This document shows, piece after piece, positions 10,695 through 20,345 of a stretch of 64,000 nt of DNA (position 1 is its first letter; the number at the start of each line of letters is the position of its first letter). A program made the translations under genes and the position numbers. The notes under the pieces are model-generated. The model was not told the origin of the DNA and did no database searches. It saw only the letters and a list, made by a program, of their open reading frames with translations. The stretch is from contig JAFFJZ010000094.1 in NCBI GenBank assembly GCA_018340375.1, forward strand, positions 248,001 through 312,000. The letters run 5' to 3'. The stretch is from Gonatopus flavifemur. Taxonomy: Eukaryota > Arthropoda > Insecta > Hymenoptera > Dryinidae.

Positions 10695-12037
10695 TGGGCT
10701 GCACCACAATTGATCCCGGACTAAATCCCCCGAAAAAAATACCCCAGTCAAAATATTCCATACAAAAATATTCCCATACAAAAATATCGCCATACGAAAA
10801 TATCCCGATGAAAAAATATAATCCCACATTGAACATCTCCTTTGTATAATGTCAAAAAAAAGGAACAAAAATGACAAAATAAACACAAGGAATCAGTTGC
10901 AAATATATATACTGATAATCTCTTATGGCAATGCAAAATTACAAAACTAATAAAAAAAATCACTTTACAACACAACATTGTGCGCAACACCCTTCAAGTA
11001 CGACAATTTATCCATCCCATCATACCCACCAACAACATTTCTCGATCTTGCCTCGTAACTTAAATATTTTCGGCGTTTAACAGTGTTCACAATACGACCA
11101 GCTCGATGCTGCTCAACCGTCAACTCTGTCACACTACATAACGATGAAATACTACATTCCGATAATAATATACAAACTTGTACACAGTTCACAATATAAT
11201 TACACGTGGAAAATAATATACTTGAATATGAAACTGCCAGAAATTCCAGTACACCCAACAAGATTTTATTCCTGTCAAATCCATTCCACTTGAAAAATAC
11301 AAAAAAAACAGAAAAAAATCATCATCTGGTCCACCTACAACTTTACTAGCTTAATATTCGGATACACTGAGAGAAATTTATCATCAAAATTCACTGGTTT
11401 TCCCATTAGACGGGGGATATACTTGACATAACAATTTCATATACTTGGTATGAGATCACAAATTGATGAGGAAAAACAGTAATTCTTCATATTACGAAGA
11501 TTGAAAATTAAAACCAGTGAGAATTCATGTGAAGAAAACAGTAATTTCTTATATGACACAAATTGTAAACAAAAATCTCAATTGGTAAGATTGATATAAA
11601 TCGAAAACCATAACATTTTCAAGAATGATGAGCGGCTTCGGGGGAAAAAGCAAGTTCCGTGATCATGAGCAGTCATGTCCGACGCTGGTGAAGATAAAAT
11701 TTTGTCCTCGGTGAATATAACGCTAGGAAAAATTACTGGTATTTCCCATCAGCTTGTAATCACATGTTAAGTCTATCCCTCGCTTACTGACAAAAGCCAG
11801 TAATTCTCAATGATACATTTCTCTCAGTGTAGAAATACCATCCGAAATAGAACCATTAATCATCAATAAAACCATTCGAAATCACAATACAATCGAATCC
11901 TGACAATAAAAAACGAAAATAATTCAAAAATTGAAAATGGGATACAATGGTATGGGGATCTTCCAGTGATGGGATATTTTCGTACGGGGATATTTAACTA
12001 TGGGATCACTTGACCGGGATATTTGAACGTGATACCG
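10695..12037. mobile_element. Nested non-autonomous insertion with 8-bp duplication
   Basis: The host sequence ...GTACGATG (10687-10694) breaks here and resumes at 12038 after another GTACGATG copy, so the insertion has an exact 8-bp target duplication, typical of hAT-type elements. Both ends are rich in related words in opposite orientation (ATACGAAAATATCCCG on the left, GGGATATTTTCGTACGGGG on the right), giving imperfect terminal and subterminal inverted repeats. No transposase frame is present. Copy 2 of the host element lacks this insert and shows the empty site. Confidence 0.7.
11365..11829. mobile_element. MITE with CACTGAGAGAAAT ends, TA duplication
   Basis: 465 bp. The left end CACTGAGAGAAATTTATCAT and the right end (complement of a sequence reading CACTGAGAGAAATGTATCAT) form an inverted repeat of about 37 bp; TA flanks both sides. 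It sits inside the insertion at 10695-12037, so it is at least third-level nesting. Confidence 0.8.
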
Positions 12038-12380
12038 TACGATGTTGACCTTGGAAAATCCCTCAGAGGTCATTTAGGGGTCAAGACGGTTTTTTTTAAA
12101 AGAGGCCCCTATTTTTTCATTAGGGCATGGGAAAGCTGGTTTCAAATCCTTCACGAAACACTGGTCATGGACGCCTTTTCGCACATTGGTGTGCAAGGTA
12201 TGGACCGTCGAAGTTATTGATGAACTACTCTTAGCGCTACCCAGGGACAACGACGTGGACGTGGGAGTTCTCTGTTCCCTCCGGAGTGCTTGATTATTGT
12301 GAGTCCCCTTGCCTCTCACATGTGAGGTGCTTGATTATTGTGAGTCCCATCGCCTCTTACATGAGGGATGCTTGATGCTG

Positions 12381-13438
12381 TTACAATAATTGCTCGAAGT
12401 TACTCTCCTCTGCCTGGATACATAATCCCAGTCTCCACCGAAAGTTCGGAACCGTCTTCAGAAACACTGATCGCAGTATGTTGGCACAAACAGTGCGGAT
12501 GTGATCGATTATGTCCTCCCTCGTTGTTGGTTGGGCCTTGAATACTTCGTCTCTCAGGAATCCTCACAAGAAAAGTCAGGAGATGTTAAGTCGGGTGAGC
12601 GTGGAGGCGACGCAACTGGCCCACCTCGTCCCATCCACCTTCCCGGGCGATGATGATCAAGGTATTCTCTCACGATCAATGCGTAATGGGGTGGCGCTCC
12701 ATCTAGTTGGACCCGCATCCTCTCCCTTGTTTGTGAATCCAGATCCTCAAGCAAGCCTGGTAAATGATCGTCCAGGAATTCCAGAAACATGGGGCCGTTC
12801 AAAGTCCCGTTGAAAAAATGTGGACTGACTAAATAGCCATTGGCGATCCCGCACCACACATTTCCGCTCCAACGATGTTGGTGGTCGATTGCTCAATACC
12901 AATGCGGATTAACATCCGACCAGTAATGAGAGTTGTGTCTATTCAAATGCCCAGTGCTCTGAAAAGATGCTCCGTCAGAGAACATTACATAGTCGAAGAA
13001 TTGAGGATCGTCAACCAGCCTTGCTCGTGCCCAGTTGCAGAATCTGATTCGAAGTCTAATGTCGTTTGGAGTGAGAGCTTGAAGTAACGTAATGTGGTAT
13101 GGTCGATATTTGACATGCTTCGAGATTCTCGAAACAGTAGTCCGGGGTATACCAGTTATTCGTGCCAACGATCTGCTACTAACATGAGGGTCCAAGTGGA
13201 TAAGTCCCAATATGGTGAGTGCACGCATATCATTCTCATTGTACGGGTGATGTCTCAGATCCCGCTGCGATACTCCTCGTCGAGCCCTCAATTCGAGTCG
13301 ACGGATGGTCGTGGGGTATGCGATGCGGCGATCGGGATACCGATCCCGGTAAACTCTTGCGGCTCCGTGGTTATTATTGTGACATGAGCCAAGCACAGGC
13401 ATCATATCAATAATTTCAGAGGGTGGATAGTGATTCAT
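12381..13438 (-). pseudogene. DD41D-type transposase, copy 1
   Basis: Tc1/mariner-superfamily transposase. The start MNHYPPSEIIDMM was chosen because copy 2 begins there; the frame is open a further 48 codons upstream. Order: N-terminal helix-turn-helix region (YRDRYPDRRIAYPTTIRRLE), second helix region (SSRSLARITGIPRTTVSRI), first catalytic Asp in YVMFSDGASF (copy 2 has SDEASF), second in QLDGAPPHY, third Asp in PDLTSPDF, 42 positions after the second, which gives DD41D spacing. Lesions: TGA after PHWY near 12893 and a one-base loss just after the third Asp. After that the frame continues through FKAQPTTREDIIDHI to a TAA at 12381-12383. Inactive. Confidence 0.88.
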
Positions 13439-14028
13439 TTCTTCGATTGAATCAAATGGAATAAATTGATAAATGTAGATGATTGAATATGCCAAGGAGA
13501 AGAACGATCGTGATGGTCCTAGTTCAGAACCAGTGTTTAAATGATCACGTATTTCCGTAATCATCCACATAACCAACCACAATGAACAGAAATTCGATGT
13601 TTCTGTTTGTTTATGTATTCTTGTTCATCGCTTCCCTCCGAAGATCGGGACTTATTTCAGTGCAGATTAGAGTAAATTTCATTGGAAAAACACGTGAACA
13701 TAAACAAACGGGAACACTGAGTCTGCTCATTATGGTTGGCAGTAATGTGTACGATTTATTACGATTATTGCGTTTCAAATCGAATAAATCATTCCATTTG
13801 ATCCAATGAGGGTTATAAATGAGTATCGACCCTCAAAAATTGTTTAAAGGTTGCTGGAAACATTGGAAGTATTGACCATACCAGACAACGTCGATTAGGA
13901 TGCACATTCGAACGGATACAAAAATCCTCCGAGCTCCCAGAGAATTCACCAAAGAGAGTTACACTGTAAAAAATTTCTTTGTAGATTTACCAAAAAAATT
14001 TGGAAGTTTTTTTATAAATGAGGGAGGA

Positions 14029-14485
14029 CATGATCGATCGCATCCGCACTGTTTGTGCCAACATACCAGGATGATGTATCAAGCACCCCTTATGTTAGAA
14101 GCAAGGGGACTCACGATAATCAAGCACTCCGGAGGGAACAGATAACTACCACGTCCACGTCGTTGTTCCTGGGTAGCGCTAAGAGTAGTTCATCAATAAC
14201 TTCGACGGTCCATACCTTGCACCCCAATGGGCGAATAGGGGCCCATGACCAGTGTTTCGTGAAGGGTTTGAAACCAGCTTTCCCATGCTATGATAAAAAA
14301 ATGGGGGTCCCAATTTAAAAAAAACCATCTTGACCCCTAAACGACCTCCAAAATGACCTCTGTGGGATTTTTCAAGGTCAGCATCATACTTTCCCTTTCG
14401 AACCCTAAACTTTTCATCTGGAATATTTTTTCCATCTCCACTAGTTCCTGAGATTCGACTATATCACTTCAAATGGACCACCCTG
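14029..14485 (+). repeat. Inverted arm duplicating the transposase 3' end and 3' UTR
   Basis: From GAGGGAGGACATGATCGATC onward this copies, in inverted orientation to the gene at 12381, the coding segment EDMIDRIRTVCANI and then the 3' UTR up to the terminal repeat. Part of the coding end is missing after CCAACATACCAGGA; the same junction occurs in the left arm of copy 2 (27552-27765), so the arm is ancestral to both copies. Confidence 0.8.
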
Positions 14486-14785
14486 TATATACATAGTATA
14501 CAGCGGAGGAAATTTTCCCCGAGATCACCTATTTTTTCGGAAAAAAATTTCAAAAAAATAGGACTTGTCCGATTGCGATGAAAAAAGATAGTCCTTCGGG
14601 AAGGGTTTGAAGAAGGTCTTCTATAAATTTCATCCAATTCGGTCCACTTGGTCCGGTGTTATCCCAAATACAGACGTACAGACAACCCCACGGATTATCA
14701 ATCAGCATTGCATGAAATGAAAAACAATCCAACTTCCAATTGGATTACTCAAATATCTTAGAAGATACGGTCAGAGCGTGCCATA

Positions 14786-17102
14786 GTGGATGTAATAGGC
14801 ATTCCGTGCTGGTATACTACGTATACCGATGAGTGCCTAAAAATCATCAAAAAAATTCGCATGGCAATTCTGTTCCTGATGTTGATGTTCCTGAAAAAAA
14901 GTTCATCTGAAGCAATCGATTCGAATGGCGATTCTGAATCAAATAATGTAGGTTATTCCAACGAATGTGTGGATGAAAATAACAGAGAGAATCTTTCTGA
15001 AACTTCCGTAATTGAGGGAATCCAACGTCATGTAACTCTAGGAAAAAGTCAAATTCAAAGTACTGAAAATAATCCACAATCCAATATCGAGAGTATCGCT
15101 GATATTTTTGCAAAGAGATTATCAAATTTATCGATTGAAAAATTAACTGAATCGGCACTATCATTGCTATCCACGTGTAATTCTAACATCACTTCAACAA
15201 GAACACAAACTGGAAAAATTGCCAATGGAATCATTGATTTTCCTGATTGCCAGTTCATAAATCAACTCAAACCACTGATTTTGTTGAATACGAACGAAAG
15301 TATGGTTCATGAAATTTCAGAAAGGATTGAATCTGTGCAATCAATATTTAGAAATTTCAATACAGAGCACAAACGTTTATCATTCCTCGAACAACAAAAA
15401 TTATATATTAAATCGAGACCTGTGAATTTTGGACCTCAACCAAGAGAGGGAAAACGCAAAGAAGAAATAGTTATTGTCGGGGGTCAGTTGATTCCTTTAG
15501 ATTCAGTAATAAAAGATTTTTTTTAGTTGTCAAATGTTTTCGATGATAAATACGAATATTATTGCAATCTACTCAACACTTCTGATTCCAATATCAATGT
15601 TGTCCAGACTGAATTTTGGGAGAAAACAGTAGGAGTTGGAGGAAACTCTGTAATATTCCCTTCACATGTATTTGAAGATGCTTTCAAAACCGGAAATTCA
15701 CTTGGCCCTAATGCAAGAAAACATAAATTGAACGGGATCTATACATGAATTGCGTGTTCACCCCCAGAACAGAAGTCGAAACTTAATAATATTACAAATT
15801 AATACTGTTACAAATATAGTATGTCGAAGATTCATATAACTTCAATCGGAAAGACATTTTTTCCGATATGATTGTACTTCTCGACAAATTATTGGAGGAA
15901 TCACATTAGAATTAGCAGATAAATCGCACGATGAATGCACGTTTCGAATTTACCAATATTATTGGTGACAATTTAGGTTTGAATGGAATTTTAGGAGTTC
16001 AAGAGAGTTTTTCCGCTAATTACTTCTGTAGGATATGCAAATCACACAAAAGTGAAACACAACAATGTTGCCATCAAATCGATGAGAGTTTGCGAAATCC
16101 AGAAAACTACAAGAAAGACTTGGAAACAAAAAATTCAGAAAAAACAGGAATTAAAGACAATTGCGTTTCTCATGACTTGATTGACTCCCATTGGACGGTC
16201 AACATTTCTGTAGATGTGATGCACGATATCCTGGAAGGAATTTGCCGTGTTGAGATGTTTCAAATTGTGCATTATTGTATAAAAGGTGCGAAATATTTTA
16301 CTTCGAAGACTCTCAACCACCGTTTCACCTTTTCCAGATTCAAAGACTCAGAGAATAAACCTCCTCTAATAACAGGAACTGATATCACAAATAAGAAATT
16401 GAAAATGACAGGATCGCAGATGCTCGCTTTTGTTCTGAATTTTGGTCTGATGGTGGGAGATTTGATACCAAAAAAAAAGATGAATTCTGGAAGCTTCACA
16501 AATTGCCACGACAAATCTTATCCATGACATTGCAAACTGCTATCGATATCTCAACACCAGTACATTTTGAAAAACTCATGGACGAACATCACACATTGTT
16601 CATGAAATTACTCGGAAATCTATTCCGTAAACAGCACTTACTAACTCGTTATGCTCATGTAATGAGGGATTTTGGTCCTGTCATAAATACATGGTGTATG
16701 CGATACAAAGCGAAACGGATGGGGGCCAAATCAACGAAAAGACAAATCAACGGAATCAGTGTTTGAAAAGAGAGATTGTGACGTATCTCTCTTTTCAACC
16801 AACTTTTCGTTGATTTGGTTTTTCGTTGATTTGGCCCCCATGCAGCGAAACATTTAATACTGAAAAAATATTGTGCGTTAATAAAAAATTATAAAAATTT
16901 GTACTATAGCGTTGCTGTGAGACATCAGCTTTTGCAAAGTGATTATTTTTTGCAAAAAAGGACCTCTGTCGCTTGTGAAGTCAGGTTTGTCAAGTATAGA
17001 TGCAATGTAACAGATGAAGAATTATATCAAAATGGGAAAAAATTCAAAAGAATCATTAATATATGCATCTATCGCACTTTGCAAGAGATTCTACTGTATT
17101 AG
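14786..17102 (+). pseudogene. Decayed transposase-like gene (C2H2/Tnp2-like insect family)
   Basis: I recognise a multi-copy insect family usually annotated as uncharacterised. Blocks in order: a low-complexity N-part (NNVGYSNECVDENNRENLS), FRNFNTEHKRLSFLEQQK, GGQLIPLDSVIKDFF, then an in-frame TAG at 15524-15526, FEDAFKTGNSLGPNARKHK, IIGDNLGLNGILGVQESF, CRICKSHKSETQQCC, the conserved VDVMHDILEGICRVEMF, LAFVLNFGLMVGDLIPKK, and HVMRDFGPVINTWCMRYKA. Several frame changes lie between 15748 and 15931 and near 16490. At 16717-16843 a MITE splits the frame; beyond it the protein resumes with KHLILKKYCALIKNYKN. The D-HD-EG block recalls Tnp2/DUF4218-type proteins, but the mechanism is not established. 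Inactive. Confidence 0.6.
16717..16843. mobile_element. hAT-type MITE, GGATGGGGGCC family, copy 1
   Basis: 127 bp. Ends GGATGGGGGCCAAATCAACG and the complement of GCATGGGGGCCAAATCAACG. Perfect 8-bp target duplication AGCGAAAC at 16709-16716 and 16844-16851. The insertion interrupts the transposase-like frame above and removal of it restores a continuous frame. Confidence 0.9.
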
Positions 17103-17479
17103 TTGAAATAAGTGAGACGATTCCCTAGTTCGCTAGGATTGACACAATTCACAAGAATGCTTCACAGACTTATGATTTGAAAAAAAATTATTTCATCTTC
17201 CAAAGCCAAATCATAGAGACTGCATTCTCTGATGATCATTATCCAGCACATAATGTTCGGCACACTGATAAATATGATTTGTCTGATTTTAGTTCTTTGT
17301 ATAGTTATAAAATATTCCACTGCATCCCTAAATCTGCGAAACAGTATTTTAGAGTCTATTCACACCATGAAGAACATTTCTCCATGAGTGAGAGTATAAT
17401 TTGAGTCAAGTAATTCAACTATTGGGTAATTATTCTCAGAATGTATAAGGGTGATTCTTCGCTAAACGTACAATTCAAT
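17103..17479. other. No recognisable gene
   Basis: AT-rich sequence with one 75-codon frame (17177-17404) lacking motifs; it may be a degraded 3' part of the preceding pseudogene. Confidence 0.35.
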
Positions 17480-18215
17480 GTCCCTGACATTTGCTGCAGG
17501 AGAGGTTCCACTTCTGGATATGAATTTCATGCCAAAGAGTGATTCTTATGCCTACACACAACAGCCACTACTTGCAATTAGTCCTAATATTCGGTATATG
17601 TTTTCACACCGATTCAAACAGACGAATCGCCATCGACTGGCATGTCCCCGGTACGACTTATCAATCAAAAGTTTATTTTTTTTGCAAAATCAAATGGATA
17701 ATACAATTAGTCTGTATGTATTATCATTGTACAATGTGTGATCTTCAAGAAAATCTAAAGTTCGATCGTGAAAGATTAATTGAATCATTTTTTCGTCATT
17801 CTTCAATGTTGTCCCCAACTTTTTGCGTCATCGACTGGCATATCTGTAGGAAAGTGATTATTTTCTGAATTTGATGGTTCGAAGTTGCTAACACAACAGG
17901 ATTCGATACATTGAAATGTGAGATGTACCACACATTCAACACACTCGATCTCATTGTACAATTTCACATTGATTACACATGTGAAATTGTGAATTCAAGA
18001 AGGGCATCAAATAATCGTCATCGACTGGCAGGTAATATTTAGATTTAATTCATGGATAGCTGAACTTAAAATATTGAATAATGTGTGATCGTGTTTATCT
18101 GGTGGATATCAATGTAGAAAAATTTGATGATGGGAGAAATTACCTTCCCTTTTTCTGTAAAATTGATATTATTTTTGCGTCATCGACTGGCAAAACCTCA
18201 TCGACTGGCACGTTT
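17480..18215 (+). repeat. Array carrying five exact copies of CATCGACTGGCA
   Basis: The 12-mer occurs at about 17631, 17829, 18019, 18181 and 18197. Spacing between the first four is about 165-200 bp, and flanks share words such as TTTTTGCGTCATCGACTGGC and AATGTGTGATC, so this looks like a diverged tandem repeat in which only the 12-mer stayed fixed. Confidence 0.7.
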
Positions 18216-18274
18216 CTTTGCTTTTGGTTGTTATGCATTTTCATCATGATGCAGGCTTGGTGGATTCGCTTCAA

Positions 18275-19000
18275 AATGATCTCTCAGGGGTTTTCGAGGT
18301 CGCTGATCACGAATCCGGAATCAGAAATGGAGAATTCAAAATGGCGGATCCAATATGGCGGACCGAAAAATTATAATCAATCGGATTTGCTTGAAACTGG
18401 CTACCTAGAGGTTTTCGAGGTTGCTGATCACAAATCTGGAATTAGAAATGACCCTGGTAAAAACGAAGTGTAACAAAATACATTTGCGATGCATTCCACG
18501 GCGCGAAACACCACTCCGGGTACATTCGGATGAACCTTGCATTGCACTGTAACTACAGTGTAACACTTTATTTTCACCAGGGGAGAAATTCAGTATAGCG
18601 GATCCAATATGACGGACCGGAAATTTATAATCAGTCCAATTTGCTTGAAATTGTCTACCTAGGAGTTTTCGAGGTTGCTGATTACGAATCTGGAATTAGA
18701 AATGGGGAATTCAAAATGGCGGATCTAATATGGTGGACCAAAAATTTATAATTAATCCGATTTGCTTGAAATTGGCTACCTGGGGGTTTTCGGGGTCGCT
18801 GATCATGAATCCGTGATTAGAAATAAAACATTCAAAATGGCGAGTCCAAAATGACGGACCGACAATTTATAATCAATCCGATTTGCTTAAAATTGGCTCT
18901 TGGGGGTTTTCGAGGTCGCTGATAACGAATTCGAGAGTAGAAATGAGGAATTACAAATGGTGGGTGCAATGAGTTGGACCTAAAATTTATAATCCTTCTT
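18275..19000 (-). repeat. Satellite-like tandem array, unit about 121 bp, split by a MITE
   Basis: GGTTTTCGAGGTCGCTGAT or close variants recur at about 18290, 18411, 18664, 18786 and 18906; spacing is 120-122 bp except where a MITE lies. Each unit contains AAAATGGCGGATCCAATATG followed by GCGGACC. Read on the minus strand it matches the array at 9955-10530 (CCGCCATATTGGATCCGCCA, CGAAAACCCCTAGG). Confidence 0.85.
18452..18582. mobile_element. MITE, CCCTGGT family
   Basis: 131 bp. Left CCCTGGTAAAAACGAAGTGT and right end complementary to CCCTGGTGAAAATAAAGTGT. Flanked by GA on both sides (2-bp duplication). It interrupts a unit of the satellite array. Related ends occur at 39525-39859 and, with one end only, 42033 and 47343. 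Confidence 0.8.
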
Positions 19001-19628
19001 TTTGCAGAAATAACATTTATGATTAATGCCTTTACATTACAATTATTATGAATGTGAAAAAATACATTATTTCTTCTCATTATTGTTCTATTGTTCTATG
19101 ATTCATATAATCTACAATGTTCAATATTTCAAAAAATATAATCTTACCAGTTGAAAAAAATGAAAGCTATTTTATATGCCAGCTAAATTTTTTTAAAATT
19201 TTGATTTTTGTCGGTGATTCTCCAAATATCATTTTGGATTCAAAAATATCAGAATTCAGTATGTCAGCAATGATTCCTGACGTCAATATGAAGAAATTTC
19301 CCATAAAGAATGCTTAGGAATCAAGCTTTTCCAAGTGGTGGAACTAGTGCGAGCAACTCCGGATAAATTGTTAAAAAAAACACAAAAAACGTTAAGATTT
19401 TTTCCGGCCCGTTACGGATATCAAATTTCTGACCCATCAACGTAATAATAATGCTCCATTTGTTCTCATAATGCACACAAAAAATTTGAGAAATTTTGAT
19501 ACCCAAATTGTACGTTTAGCGAAGAATCACCCATAAGTTGTTGGAAGTACCGCGCTTTCTGAAATACAATACACTTTTGTGTTATATTATACATTATGTT
19601 ATTATGTTTGTTTGTATTTCCAGCAATA
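19001..19628. other. No recognisable gene
   Basis: AT-rich spacer between the satellite array and a mariner end. Short frames only. Confidence 0.35.
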
Positions 19629-20345
19629 CGAGGTGTGTTCAAAAAGTGAGGTGACTTTGTATTTTTAAGAAAAAATATTTATTTATTTATCAATATTTAT
19701 GTTGTCCCCTTCAAAGTAATCCCCCTCAGATACAATACACTTATGCCAACGGTTTTTCCAATCCTCAAAGCACTTCTCATAAGTACTTTTCGGTATAGCC
19801 TTGAGCTTTTCCAGCAATGCAGTCTTTATCTCTTCAATCGTTTCAAATCTCCGTCCTTTCATAGGTGTCTTTAGTTTTGGGAACAAGAAAAAGTCACATG
19901 GGGCCAAATCCGGTGAATATGGTGGCTGAGGCATGATTGTGGTGTTGTTTTTGGCCAAAAAATCTCTCACAAGCAAAGATGAGTGAGCAGGGGCATTATC
20001 GTGATGCAAAAGCCATGAATTATTTTTCCACAATTCTGGACGTTTTATTCGTATTGCTTCTCGCAAACGGCGCATAACTTCAAGATAATACTGTTTATTG
20101 ACCGTACGCCCATATGGTAAGAACTCCTGATGTACCACGCCATGGTAATCGAAGAAAACAGTGAGCAAAACTTTGACATTTGATCGAACTTGGCGTGCTT
20201 TTTTCGGTCTTGGCTCATCTGGGGTCTTCCATTGGGACGATTGGACTTTGGTTTCGACATCATAACCATATACCCATGATTCGTCACCAGTTATGACCCT
20301 TTTGAGTAAATTTGGGTCGTCGTTGACGTCATGATTGCGTGTTTT
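19629..20345 (-). pseudogene. Mariner fragment: 3' terminal repeat and C-terminal two thirds of the transposase
   Basis: The right end CGAGGTGTGTTCAAAAAGTG (from 19629, next to TA at 19627-19628) is a mariner-type terminal repeat. The minus frame is open from about 20340 to the stop at 19683: DPNLLKRVITGDESWVYGYD (first catalytic Asp), SQWKTPDEPRPKKARQ, LTVFFDYHGVVHQEF, HHDNAPAHSSLLVRDF (second Asp) and PYSPDLAPCDFFLFPKLK (third Asp, 35 positions later, DD34D). The last part reads WKNRWHKCIVSEGDYFEG. The N-terminal DNA-binding region and 5' terminal repeat are gone; the break is near 20345. No nonsense codon is seen in what remains. Confidence 0.92.

Larger units (their letters stand above)
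10590..14485 (-). mobile_element. DD41D Tc1/mariner-type transposon, copy 1, with inverted arms and a nested insertion
   Basis: Ends are CAGGGTGGTCCATTTGAAGT (from 10590) and its complement (to 14485), flanked by TA at 10588-10589 and 14486-14487. The transposase is on the minus strand (12381-13438). The right part (14029-14485) repeats, inverted, the 3' end of the transposase frame plus the 3' UTR found at 12038-12500, so the element has long imperfect arms. Copy 2 (27552-29806) has the same design. A 1.34-kb insertion (10695-12037) splits the left arm. Confidence 0.85.

Noticed and set aside
12511..12813. Plus-strand 100-codon frame
   Set aside because: Antisense shadow of the DD41D transposase; no motifs.
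17480..18215. CRISPR-like array from the repeated 12-mer
   Set aside because: Repeat too short, spacing irregular, flanks related to each other, and a eukaryotic context.
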